Source of the DNA: Ramlibacter sp. Leaf400
GTDB lineage: Bacteria; Pseudomonadota; Gammaproteobacteria; Burkholderiales; Burkholderiaceae_C
Reading direction: 5' to 3'
Assembly: GCF_001424545.1 (NCBI RefSeq)
Contig: NZ_LMQL01000012.1
Span: forward strand, 253,371 to 317,370
Length of the DNA stretch: 64,000 bases
Below, piece after piece: positions 10,469-18,249 of this stretch. The notes under the pieces were generated by a model that saw only the letters and a program-made list of their open reading frames with translations, was not told the DNA's origin and searched no databases. Each line of letters starts with the position of its first letter. Positions within the stretch are counted from its first letter, which is position 1. The translations under genes were made by a program, and so were the position numbers.

Positions 10469-11881
10469 ATGGCTGAATTCAAGGAAATCTCCCCGAACGC
10501 GACGATGGGCCAGAAGCTGGGGAACTGGTTCGACAACCGCTATCCGTCGGTCGGGCTGTTCTACAAGGCGCACCTGTCGGAGTACTACGCGCCCAAGAAC
10601 TTCAACTTCTGGTACTTCTTCGGCTCGCTGGCGCTGCTGGTGCTGGTGATCCAGATCGTCACCGGCATCTTCCTGGTGATGCACTACAAGCCGGATGCGA
10701 ACCTGGCGTTCGCCTCGGTCGAGTACATCATGCGCGACGTGCCCTGGGGCTGGCTGGTGCGCTACATGCACTCGACCGGCGCCTCGGCGTTCTTCGTGGT
10801 CGTGTACCTGCACATGTTCAAGGGCCTGATCTACGGCGGATACCGCAAGCCGCGCGAGCTGGTCTGGATCTTCGGCTGCACCATCTTCCTGACGCTGATG
10901 GCCGAGGCCTTCATGGGCTACCTGCTGCCGTGGGGCCAGATGTCCTACTGGGGCGCGCAGGTGATCGTGAACCTGTTCTCCGCCATCCCCTTCATCGGCC
11001 CGGACCTGGCGCTGCTGATCCGCGGCGACTACGTGGTGAGCGACGCCACGCTGAACCGCTTCTTCAGCTTCCACGTGATCGCGGTGCCGCTGGTGCTGCT
11101 GGGCCTGGTGGTCGCGCACATCCTGGCGCTGCACGACGTCGGCTCCAACAACCCGGACGGCGTGGAGATCAAGGGCCCCAACGCGCCCAAGGACGCCGCC
11201 GGCAAGCCGCTGGACGGCATCCCCTTCCACCCGTACTACACGGTGCACGACATCCTGGGCGTGGCGGTGTTCCTGATGATCTTCTCGGCGATCATCTTCT
11301 TTGCGCCCGAGTTCGGCGGCTACTTCCTGGAGTACAACAACTTCATCCCGGCCGACCCGCTGAAGACCCCCTCGCACATCGCGCCGGTCTGGTACTTCAC
11401 GCCGTACTACTCGATGCTGCGTGCCATCACCAGCGAGATGATGTACGTGCTGGTCGTCTGCGTGGCGATCGCCGCGGCGTTCGCAGTGCTGCGGTCGCGC
11501 CTGACGCTGGTCGGCAAGGCCGTCGCCGTGGTGGCGGCTGCCATCGCCATCGTCCTGATGCTGGCCATCGACGCCAAGTTCTGGGGCGTGGTGGTGATGG
11601 GTGGCGCCGTGATCATCCTGTTCTTCCTGCCCTGGCTCGACGCCAGCCCCGTGAAGTCCATCCGCTACCGTCCGGACTGGCACAAGTGGGTCTACGCCGC
11701 ATTCGTGATCGTGTTCCTGGTGCTGGGCTACCTGGGCGTGCAGCCGCCGTCGCCGGTGGGCGAGCGGGTGTCGCAGTTCGGCACGCTCTTCTATTTCGGC
11801 TTCTTCCTGCTGATGCCGTGGTGGAGCCGGCTGGGCGAGTTCAAACCCGTGCCCGATCGCATCACCTTCGCCGCGCATTGA
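10469..11881 (+). CDS. petB: Cytochrome b subunit of the bc1 complex
   Basis: A 470-residue polytopic membrane protein, about eight or nine helices, binding hemes bL and bH. Heme-ligand regions are visible: VRYMHSTGASAFFVVVYLHM in the second helix and FFSFHVIAVPLVLLGLVVAH in the fourth. The Qo-site signature PEW is changed to PVW in SHIAPVWYFTPYYSML, a variant seen in some proteobacteria. The Rieske subunit lies 13 bp upstream and cytochrome c1 19 bp downstream. Length is usual for the family with a C-terminal extension. Confidence 0.96.
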   Translation: MAEFKEISPNATMGQKLGNWFDNRYPSVGLFYKAHLSEYYAPKNFNFWYFFGSLALLVLVIQIVTGIFLVMHYKPDANLAFASVEYIMRDVPWGWLVRYMHSTGASAFFVVVYLHMFKGLIYGGYRKPRELVWIFGCTIFLTLMAEAFMGYLLPWGQMSYWGAQVIVNLFSAIPFIGPDLALLIRGDYVVSDATLNRFFSFHVIAVPLVLLGLVVAHILALHDVGSNNPDGVEIKGPNAPKDAAGKPLDGIPFHPYYTVHDILGVAVFLMIFSAIIFFAPEFGGYFLEYNNFIPADPLKTPSHIAPVWYFTPYYSMLRAITSEMMYVLVVCVAIAAAFAVLRSRLTLVGKAVAVVAAAIAIVLMLAIDAKFWGVVVMGGAVIILFFLPWLDASPVKSIRYRPDWHKWVYAAFVIVFLVLGYLGVQPPSPVGERVSQFGTLFYFGFFLLMPWWSRLGEFKPVPDRITFAAH

Positions 11882-11900
11882 TCCCGGGGACCCGACCAGA

Positions 11901-12662
11901 ATGAAAAAGCTCCTCCTTTCCCTGGCCGTCTCGCTGTCGGCCCTGCTGGCGGCGCCCGCCCAGGCGGTCACCGAAGGCGTCGCGTGGGACCGCGCGCCCA
12001 ACATGACGAACGATCTGCCGGCGCTGCAGAACGGCGCCCGCCTCTTCGTCAACTACTGCCTGAGCTGCCACTCCGCAGCCTTCATGCGCTACAACCGCCT
12101 GCGCGACATCGGCCTGACCGAGCAGCAGATCAAGGACAACCTGCTGTTCACCACCGAGAAGGTGGGCGACACCATGAAGTCGGCCATCGATCCCAGGCAG
12201 GCCAAGGAGTGGTTCGGCGCCAACCCGCCCGACCTCTCGCTGATCGCCCGCTCGCGTTCCGGCCATGGCGGCACGGGTGCCGACTACCTCTACACCTTCC
12301 TGCGCACCTTCTACCAGGACCCGACCAAGGCCACCGGCTGGAACAACCTCGCGTTCCCGAACGTGGGCATGCCGCATGCCCTGTGGGAACTGCAGGGCAT
12401 CCGCGAACCGGTGTTCGAGACGGTCAAGTCGCACGGCTACGACCTGCAGGTGTTCAAGAGCTGGAAGCAGATCTCGCCCGGCACGCTGACGCCGGCGCAG
12501 TACGACCAGGCCGTCGCCAGCCTGGTGGGCTACCTGGCCTGGATGGCCGAGCCGGCCCAGAACACCCGGGTGCGGGTGGGCGTGTGGGTGATGATCTTCC
12601 TGCTGGTCTTTACCTTCTTCGCCTGGCGCCTGAACGCGGCGTTCTGGAAGGACATCCGATAG
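11901..12662 (+). CDS. petC: Cytochrome c1 subunit of the bc1 complex
   Basis: A 253-residue c-type cytochrome. A Sec signal peptide (residues 1-22) precedes the heme motif C53-L-S-C56-H57. The sixth ligand is probably the Met in the NVGMPHALWEL region. A single C-terminal membrane anchor (about residues 226-245) fixes it in the inner membrane, ending WRLNAAFWKDIR. It passes electrons from the Rieske protein to soluble cytochrome c. It ends the petABC operon and is followed by two hairpin terminators. Confidence 0.96.
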   Translation: MKKLLLSLAVSLSALLAAPAQAVTEGVAWDRAPNMTNDLPALQNGARLFVNYCLSCHSAAFMRYNRLRDIGLTEQQIKDNLLFTTEKVGDTMKSAIDPRQAKEWFGANPPDLSLIARSRSGHGGTGADYLYTFLRTFYQDPTKATGWNNLAFPNVGMPHALWELQGIREPVFETVKSHGYDLQVFKSWKQISPGTLTPAQYDQAVASLVGYLAWMAEPAQNTRVRVGVWVMIFLLVFTFFAWRLNAAFWKDIR

Positions 12663-12706
12663 CCACACGGGTTGCCCGGCGCCCGCCGGGCGCGCGTCCC
12701 CAAAGG

Positions 12707-12732
12707 CACGGTCGGCTCGCCGACCGTGTTTT
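12707..12732 (+). terminator. Rho-independent terminator after petC (first of two)
   Basis: Perfect 9-bp stem CACGGTCGG/CCGACCGTG with loop CTCG, followed by TTTT at 12729-12732. It sits 45 bp after the petC stop. Confidence 0.85.
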
Positions 12733-12733
12733 G

Positions 12734-12758
12734 ACACGGTCGACATCGACCGTGTTTT
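12734..12758 (+). terminator. Second tandem hairpin terminator before sspA
   Basis: Stem ACACGGTCGA/TCGACCGTGT is fully complementary around CA; a 9-bp stem with a 4-nt loop is the realistic form. It is followed by TTT. The arms share CACGGTCG/CGACCGTG with the hairpin immediately upstream, so the two arms can also cross-pair. It could terminate petABC readthrough or act in the sspA leader. Confidence 0.65.
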
Positions 12759-12782
12759 CACTTTTGCCAAGGAGCCATTGAC

Positions 12783-13394
12783 ATGATGGTGCTGTACTCG
12801 GGAACCACCTGCCCGTTTTCCCACCGCTGCCGCTTCGTCCTGTTCGAAAAGGGCATGGACTTCGAGATCCGCGACGTGGACCTCTACAACAAGCCGGAAG
12901 ACATCAACGTCATGAACCCGTACGGCCAGGTCCCCATCCTGGTCGAGCGCGATCTGATCCTGTACGAGTCGAACATCATCAACGAGTACATCGACGAGCG
13001 CTTCCCGCATCCCCAGCTGATGCCGGGCGACCCGGTCGACCGTGCGCGGGTGCGGCTGTTCCTGCTCAACTTCGAGAAGGAGCTGTTCGTCCACGTGAGC
13101 ACGCTGGAGTCTCGCGCCGCCAAGGGCAACGAGAAGGCGCTGGAGAAGGCCCGCTCGCACATCCGCGACCGCCTGACCCAGCTGGCCCCGGTGTTCCTCA
13201 AGAACAAGTACATGCTGGGCGAGAACTTCTCGATGCTCGACGTCGCCATCGCGCCCCTGCTGTGGCGCATGGACTACTATGGCATCGAACTGTCCAAGAA
13301 TGCCGCGCCGCTGCTCAAGTACGCCGAACGCATCTTCTCGCGCCCCGCGTACATTGAAGCGTTGACGCCTTCCGAGAAGGTGATGCGCAAATAA
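12783..13394 (+). CDS. sspA: Stringent starvation protein A
   Basis: A 203-residue glutathione-S-transferase-fold protein that binds RNA polymerase and affects stationary-phase and stress transcription. The thioredoxin-like N-terminal half (LYSGTTCPFSHRCRFVL) contains a CPFSHRC segment and is followed by an all-helical domain (residues 85-200). NPYGQVPILVERD is the usual cis-Pro region. It is followed 23 bp later by sspB, the normal operon partner. An ATG three bases downstream is an alternative start. Confidence 0.95.
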   Translation: MMVLYSGTTCPFSHRCRFVLFEKGMDFEIRDVDLYNKPEDINVMNPYGQVPILVERDLILYESNIINEYIDERFPHPQLMPGDPVDRARVRLFLLNFEKELFVHVSTLESRAAKGNEKALEKARSHIRDRLTQLAPVFLKNKYMLGENFSMLDVAIAPLLWRMDYYGIELSKNAAPLLKYAERIFSRPAYIEALTPSEKVMRK

Positions 13395-13417
13395 GCGGCG
13401 GGGGAGCACGAGAACTG

Positions 13418-13936
13418 ATGAACGCACTGGAGTCCACGTCCACGCGCCCGTACCTGATCCGGGCGCTGTACGACTGGTGCACCGACAACGGGCTGACGCC
13501 CTACGTCGCGGTGCAGGTGGACGAAACCGTCCAGGTGCCGCGCGAGTACGTCAAGAACGGCGAGATCGTGCTCAACATCAGCTTCGACGCCACCAGCTCA
13601 CTGAAGCTGGGCAACGAATTCATCGAGTTCAAGGCGCGCTTCGCGGGCACGGCGCGCGAGATCATGGTGCCGGTCAACCGCGTCATCGCCATCTACGCCC
13701 GCGAGAACGGGCAGGGCATGGCTTTTCCGGTGCCCGCGCCCGGCACCGAGGCGGCTGCGCCCACCGCCAGCAGCAAGCCTTCACCGCTGAGCAGCGTCCC
13801 CGCGGCCGGCGCGTCTTCCGAGCAGGAAGGCAAGGTGGTCCAGCTGGTGACGCCCGAAACCGGCGGCGGCGCGCCGGAGGGCGATCCGCCCAAGCCGCCG
13901 ACCGGCCCGCGGCCGGCCCTCAAGCGCGTCAAGTAG
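13418..13936 (+). CDS. sspB: ClpXP protease specificity-enhancing factor SspB
   Basis: A 172-residue adaptor that delivers ssrA-tagged proteins to ClpXP. The folded domain (about residues 1-105) opens RPYLIRALYDWCTDNGLTPY and contains the substrate groove region EIVLNISFDATSSLKLG. A disordered Pro/Gly/Ser linker follows, ending in the basic tail RPALKRVK, which corresponds to the ClpX-binding motif. It lies directly downstream of sspA and 41 bp before the tRNA-Thr gene. Confidence 0.95.
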   Translation: MNALESTSTRPYLIRALYDWCTDNGLTPYVAVQVDETVQVPREYVKNGEIVLNISFDATSSLKLGNEFIEFKARFAGTAREIMVPVNRVIAIYARENGQGMAFPVPAPGTEAAAPTASSKPSPLSSVPAAGASSEQEGKVVQLVTPETGGGAPEGDPPKPPTGPRPALKRVK

Positions 13937-13961
13937 CGCCGCCGGGCTGCCCGCCCGGGTC

Positions 13962-13967
13962 TAGAAT
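13962..13967 (+). promoter_or_regulatory. Possible -10 box for tRNA-Thr
   Basis: TAGAAT lies 10 bp before the first base of the tRNA. No good -35 is visible in the GC-rich sequence before it. Confidence 0.45.
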
Positions 13968-13977
13968 TTCCGCCCAA

Positions 13978-14052
13978 GCCGATTTAGCTCAGTGGTAGAG
14001 CAACCGCCTTGTAAGCGGTAGGTCCTCGGTTCAATCCCGAGAGTCGGCACCA
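13978..14052 (+). tRNA. tRNA-Thr (anticodon TGT)
   Basis: A 75-nt cloverleaf including an encoded CCA. The acceptor stem GCCGATT/AGTCGGC has one G-T wobble; the D stem is GCTC/GAGC, the anticodon stem ACCGC/GCGGT with loop CTTGTAA (anticodon TGT), and the T arm CTCGG-TTCAATC-CCGAG. The last 40 bases are repeated imperfectly at 43073-43112, so this gene is probably the attachment site of the accessory block that follows. Confidence 0.97.
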
Positions 14053-14292
14053 GTACCTGGAGGGGTTGGACTGGCCGATCGCCTCACTGCGGCTGATAAA
14101 AGCTAAGCCGCACAAGGACTTAGCCACTCTCTGCTCCTTGCGGTGCGCACCAAAGCAGTCTGCTGATCTTGGCGAATGACACCTTGAACTGCTGTGTCAG
14201 TGTGAGTCATTTCGTGGCAACAGCCGCAAGAAGGTCGAGCTGAAGAAGTAAGGCTGCGGCGCGACAAAAAGGCGTCACGCCGGCACCGCGTA
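14053..14292. other. Non-coding left junction of the accessory block
   Basis: No supported gene. On the plus strand a short frame ending at 14252 (FRGNSRKKVELKK, stop TAA) looks like the tail of a lost gene. The phrase GCAAGAAGGTCG recurs at about 15479. No integrase or transposase motif is seen. Confidence 0.5.
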
Positions 14293-15345
14293 TCAACGCG
14301 CTGTGCACACTCTTCCGGTCCCGGCAAGAGCGGCGTTCGAGCAACCCCCTCCGGCGGGCTGTGCCTGACTCGGACTTCCGCTCGAGCCGCCGCTTGCCGC
14401 GGCGGCTTGACGGCGATTGGCCTCGACCTGCGCGGCACCGGCCGCCACCGCGCCCAGGAAGTTGATGATCTGCTTGGTGTCCTCCGCGGATGCTTGCGGC
14501 TGCTCTGCAGGTTGCTTAGTGGACGTCTGGCCCGGCGGCTGTTTCGGACGGGCTTCCTGCTGACGCCAGCGTGGATCGTCCTGCCTCCTACGGGCTTCTT
14601 CGTCCTCTTTCTTCCTGAGCGCCTCCTGCTCCGACTGCTGTTTGCGCCAACCCGTCGAAGGGGCCGGGGAGTGGAAGGTGTTCGGGTCTCTCATCACCTC
14701 TTCGCTCTCTTTTCTGCGAGCCTCTCGCTCTGCCTGCTTGCGCGCTTCGTCCTTCTGCGTTGCACTCCTGACGGCTTCATCTGAAATGCGTTGCGCCGCT
14801 TCTCCGAGCAGTTCGTCGGGCGTTGCATACTTCAACTCCCTCCGCATCCTTTCGCAGTCCACTCCTGCACTCGGGCACTGCTTCAAGGCGTCAGCGTAGG
14901 GCTTGCACTCGGCCTGCGCCTCGGCAATGGTGAATTGTCGGCTGCTGGTCGCGTATTTACAGTCCCTGTAAGTTTTGGCGACGCGCGTCATAAGTTCTTG
15001 GCGCGCAGCCGACTGCCCCTCGTTGTGCTGTGTCTGACGTCGCTGAGCCTCTTCGCGTTCCTGCTGTAGTTCTGCCGCCGACTTGGGCCGCGCCTCTTGT
15101 TCCTCTCGGTTGTTGCGCTCCTCTTCTGCCTCCCGAGCCATCTGCTCTTGCGTCTTCTCCCCCGAGAACAGGTCCGAGAGTGCCCTTCTTTTGTTCTCCA
15201 ACCAGTCGCTGCTTCTCTGTAGCTGCCGCAGCTCCGGACTGTGTCTCTGCAGCCTTGCCTTCTCCTCCTCACTCCACTGGTTCTGAGAGTACGCGGGGCA
15301 AGCACCGACAACGGCCAATGCCAGGACCATCAGTCTTTGATTCAT
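14293..15345 (-). CDS. Exported glutamine/arginine-rich coiled-coil protein, function unknown
   Basis: A 350-residue protein starting MNQRLMVLALAVVGACPAYS, a Sec signal peptide cleaved near residue 20. The mature part is very rich in Glu, Arg, Gln and Ala, with long predicted coiled coils (EEEKARLQRH, then Glu/Arg/Gln repeats at 75-120 and 170-260). A central four-cysteine region (YRDCKYATS, AECKPY, QCPSAGVDCERM) may form disulfides. The C terminus is Gly/Ser/Pro-rich with two more Cys. I do not recognise a family. The start was chosen because the upstream extension lacks signal features. The gene faces the tRNA and has less GC than its neighbours, fitting acquired DNA. Confidence 0.72.
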   Translation of the reverse strand: MNQRLMVLALAVVGACPAYSQNQWSEEEKARLQRHSPELRQLQRSSDWLENKRRALSDLFSGEKTQEQMAREAEEERNNREEQEARPKSAAELQQEREEAQRRQTQHNEGQSAARQELMTRVAKTYRDCKYATSSRQFTIAEAQAECKPYADALKQCPSAGVDCERMRRELKYATPDELLGEAAQRISDEAVRSATQKDEARKQAEREARRKESEEVMRDPNTFHSPAPSTGWRKQQSEQEALRKKEDEEARRRQDDPRWRQQEARPKQPPGQTSTKQPAEQPQASAEDTKQIINFLGAVAAGAAQVEANRRQAAAASGGSSGSPSQAQPAGGGCSNAALAGTGRVCTAR

Positions 15346-15713
15346 TGAGCAACTCCGGTGGGTGCAGTGCAGCCCGCTGACCGTATAAGAGTAGCTGAAT
15401 CGTGTCAAGACGTTAGTTTCGCAACCGCTGGTGATCGCGCGCACGCTGTGCACGATCGTTCAAGTCGGTGGCAGTCGCGCAAGAAGGTCGTGACGCAGTT
15501 TGGTTGGCCGGCGCGTTCCACAACTTGCGGGCGCTCCGCCGAAGTCGCTGGGCTGCCAAGATCGCGTTGCCGAGCCCGCATTCCAAACGACCGCAGGTGG
15601 CATGTCTTCGCGCTCGCAACCGGCGTTCTCACCGACTGAGACTCCGCAGCTGAGGGCAGGGGAGCGGACGAATCGGGCGTCGGCTGCTTTCGGATAAGCA
15701 GCCGACGCCCGCC
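15346..15713. other. Gene-poor spacer with a strong hairpin
   Basis: No supported gene in 368 bp. Several short frames exist on both strands but none has a ribosome site or recognisable product. The right end carries the 15-bp perfect hairpin listed separately. Confidence 0.5.
15675..15710 (-). terminator. Perfect 15-bp hairpin after the TPR regulator gene
   Basis: Arms 15675-15689 and 15696-15710 are exact reverse complements around the 6-base loop TCGGAT. It begins 4 bp past the regulator stop. There is no T-run on either strand, so it may be a Rho-dependent or mRNA-stabilising 3' structure instead of an intrinsic terminator. Confidence 0.6.
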
Positions 15714-17276
15714 CTATCTCGACACCGGCAAGCTCGAACTCCATATTGGCGCTAGCTCCTCGGCGGCGCGCTCACCATGGGTCTGCCGTATTTCCCCGAG
15801 CGTCAATGCGGGGCGCAGCTCACGCGCGCGCATCAGGGGCGGCAGCGCTTCTTCAAGTCGCCCAAGCCGTGCGCGGGCCGCGGCCTCAAGAATGCGCGCG
15901 AGATAGAAGCGCGGATCCCGCCCTTGTGCAATGCGTCCCTCCGAAAGTGCCTCCGTTGGCTGCCCCGCGCGAAGCATATGGACGGCGAGCGTCCAGCCCC
16001 AGAACGAAAGCCGCCGGTCGCGTGGACTGATTCGCATACCTCGACGCATCAGATCGATCCCATCGTCGAGTCGGCCGCTCTGCACCAGCGCCGCGCCCAG
16101 TGCTACGACCGCCTGAGCATTGCTGGGATCGATCTGCAGCGCATCTTGCAGAATTTCGATGGCGCGCTCATGGAACCCCATGTCACTCAGGGCACACCCT
16201 GCAAAACCCAGTACCTCAGGATTGCCTCCGTCCAAGCGCAGTGATTTTTCGATCAAGGCCATGAGATCGGTCGTCATCGCCGGCCAAGGAGCGATCAGTC
16301 CGAGGTTGCAACCGAGCGCCGTGAGCAGGCCGAAGTAGGCATGCGCCAATCCGAATTCCGGGGCGGCCTCGACGGCACCAATCAAGTGTGCGCGTGCCTC
16401 GGCAAGCGAAGCTTCGCTCCAGCCACTGCTGGCGATTGCGTCGATCGCCTGGTGGTAGTGCGCCCATGCCGTCAGGTCGCCGGGACGCTGCCGCCGAATG
16501 AGGTTGATCTCGGCGCGTGTGAGTTCAGGTTGAAGCTGCGAGATGATTCCGCGCGCGACGCCCTCCTGCATCTCCTGCGCATCCTTGCGCGAACTTCCGA
16601 AGTCCCCGCTCCATAGGACGTGGCCGGCCGACGCATCGATGAGCTGCGTCGACACCCTCAACGTCTCGCCGTGCGTTCGCAGGCTTCCTTCGACCAGATA
16701 ACGCACACCAAGCTGCCCCGCGATCTCGGACAAGTTCCGGGCTCGGTCGCGAAACACGAACGAGGATGCGCGCGAGATAAGGAAAAAGCCTGGTACGCGT
16801 GCGAGTAGCGCCGTGATGTCGGCCACGAGGCCGTCACACAGGAGCGCGTCGGCAGCGTGCGTGGAGAGCACGGCGAAAGGCAGGACGGCGATTGCCGGCT
16901 TGTCGAAGGGCAGCGCCGTGGCGCCTGCCGACGCGACAGGCGCCTCGGCGGAAGAGGATGCCTGGGATGCCGGGGCGCCGGTTTCCACCTCGGCCGCGAA
17001 CCTGAAGCCTCTCCCCGGCACGGTCGCGATCGCTGCGGGGCCCAGGACCTTGCGCAACGCTGAGACCTGTACCGACAGGTTGTTCTCCTCAACCACCAGG
17101 CCCGGCCAAACCGCCTCCAGCAACTCCTGCTTAGTCACCAGACGACTCCGGTGCTCGATCAGCCACAGGAGTACATCGAAAGCGCGTGCGCCGAGCACAG
17201 CGGGAGTGCCATCCGCGAGCAGGCGACGCTCGGAAGGCCTGACTTCGAACCGACCGAAACGGTAGACGGCAGACAC
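15714..17276 (-). CDS. CadC-type winged-helix regulator with TolB-like and TPR domains
   Basis: A 520-residue putative transcription regulator. Residues 5-95 form an OmpR/CadC-type winged helix (VYRFGRFEVRPSERRLL; VTKQELLEAVWPG; NLSVQVSALRKVLG). A flexible Ala/Ser linker follows. Residues 125-250 match the TolB-like/FlgO-type domain with IAVLPFAVLS and RYLVEGSLRTHGETLRV. Residues 260-500 carry tetratricopeptide-type helices (DPSNAQAVVALGAAL). There is no membrane helix, unlike CadC, so sensing is probably cytoplasmic. It is divergent from a DUF2917 gene 102 bp away and likely controls it. Signal unknown. Confidence 0.85.
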   Translation of the reverse strand: MSAVYRFGRFEVRPSERRLLADGTPAVLGARAFDVLLWLIEHRSRLVTKQELLEAVWPGLVVEENNLSVQVSALRKVLGPAAIATVPGRGFRFAAEVETGAPASQASSSAEAPVASAGATALPFDKPAIAVLPFAVLSTHAADALLCDGLVADITALLARVPGFFLISRASSFVFRDRARNLSEIAGQLGVRYLVEGSLRTHGETLRVSTQLIDASAGHVLWSGDFGSSRKDAQEMQEGVARGIISQLQPELTRAEINLIRRQRPGDLTAWAHYHQAIDAIASSGWSEASLAEARAHLIGAVEAAPEFGLAHAYFGLLTALGCNLGLIAPWPAMTTDLMALIEKSLRLDGGNPEVLGFAGCALSDMGFHERAIEILQDALQIDPSNAQAVVALGAALVQSGRLDDGIDLMRRGMRISPRDRRLSFWGWTLAVHMLRAGQPTEALSEGRIAQGRDPRFYLARILEAAARARLGRLEEALPPLMRARELRPALTLGEIRQTHGERAAEELAPIWSSSLPVSR

Positions 17277-17378
17277 AAGGGTCCTTCAGGAGGTTTAGCG
17301 ATTTTTTCAGGGGGTTCCAAGACCTGCAAGCTGCGTCTGCCGACAGTCGAATCCAGCACCCGATCACAGGAGCCCCAC

Positions 17379-17702
17379 ATGACAGCTGCCTCCCACCTTG
17401 TCGTTGGCCGACTTCTCACGAGCATCGTGAGCCTGTGGAGTCACCCTCCATTCGTCCGCGTGGCTGAGCCGGCACGCCTCCGTTTAGCGAGCGTTCAACT
17501 CGAGCAGTACGACTTCCGGTCCCTGCCGAGCTTCAAAGGCGGCACCATCCGATGTCTCCACGGCTGCGTGTGGCTTACGCACGACGGCGACTGCCGCGAC
17601 GTCGTGCTCGAGGCGGGAGAGTTCCATGTGGTCGACCGGGACACTCGGCTCGTCGTCCATGCGCTCGCCCCCTCGCTCCTCAGCCTCATGTGGAGTAAGT
17701 GA
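17379..17702 (+). CDS. DUF2917 family protein
   Basis: A 107-residue protein. The stretch LPSFKGGTIRCLHGCVWLTHDGDCRDVVLEAGE and the following HVVDRDTRLVVHALAPS match the DUF2917 beta-sandwich/cupin-like fold; such proteins are usually encoded next to transcription regulators. Function unknown. I chose the ATG at 17379 because a CAGGAG site precedes it. It is divergent from the winged-helix/TPR regulator, which is the likely controller. Confidence 0.8.
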   Translation: MTAASHLVVGRLLTSIVSLWSHPPFVRVAEPARLRLASVQLEQYDFRSLPSFKGGTIRCLHGCVWLTHDGDCRDVVLEAGEFHVVDRDTRLVVHALAPSLLSLMWSK

Positions 17703-17847
17703 GCTTTCCAAGTCGGCGGGTCAGTTGAGCGTTGAGTGTTCGCTTCTCGGCGCTACGTCTGCAACGGCCCCGTCACGTCGCCATTGCCTAGCATGCTGGC
17801 GTCGGCAGTACAGTCGCCGGCGCCGATGATCACGCTGTCGCCCGACG

Positions 17848-18249
17848 CTACGGCCTCCCGTGCGGATGGCCAATGTGCAGGATGCCGCGCTTGCGCGGGT
17901 CCACCTCGCTGTCCGGCGCACCCTGGCGCTTGCAGAAGATGCCGTGCTTGCTGCCGCGTCCGCGCGGCGTGAATCCCAGTTTCCTGGCGGACTTCTCGAC
18001 CGGCAGCGAGGCGATGCGCTCGGCCTGGAACTCCTCCCCGGGATTCTCTCCGCGGACGGCGAACTCGACGGGCGTGTCCGGCTCCACCACGATCTCGCGC
18101 GGATCGATGTAGTCGCGCCCGCATTCGATATTGACCACCTGCACGCCGCGCCCGTCCGGCACCGCGTACCAAGCCTCGGTGCTGATGTCCTGCGCGTACG
18201 CCAAGCCCAGGCTCGCCAGCGCCAGGACGGGAAGGTGTTTCAACGGCAC
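17848..18249 (-). CDS. Small exported protein with a cupredoxin-like segment, GTG start
   Basis: A 133-residue product with a Sec signal peptide (PLKHLPVLALASLGLAYAQ). The mature part reads VVNIECGRDYIDPREIVVEP then DTPVEFAVRGEN, similar in layout to beta-strands of cupredoxin-like domains, but no copper ligand set (His, Cys, His, Met) can be assigned. The C terminus is basic, with a lone Cys and HIGHPHGRP. The GTG lies inside the 3' end of the upstream gene, overlapping its stop by 10 bp, so translation is likely coupled to the CBM protein. Function not known. Confidence 0.68.
   Translation of the reverse strand: MPLKHLPVLALASLGLAYAQDISTEAWYAVPDGRGVQVVNIECGRDYIDPREIVVEPDTPVEFAVRGENPGEEFQAERIASLPVEKSARKLGFTPRGRGSKHGIFCKRQGAPDSEVDPRKRGILHIGHPHGRP

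Noticed and set aside
14103..14438. A 111-codon minus-strand frame next to the tRNA
   Set aside because: Arg/Pro/Ser-rich, partly antisense to nothing recognisable, no ribosome site.
17753..17850. Minus-strand segment with GDSVIIGAGDC and a C-terminal GNGDVTGPLQT
   Set aside because: Protein-like but short, without a start or homologue; it may be a remnant of a lost gene, but not enough to call.
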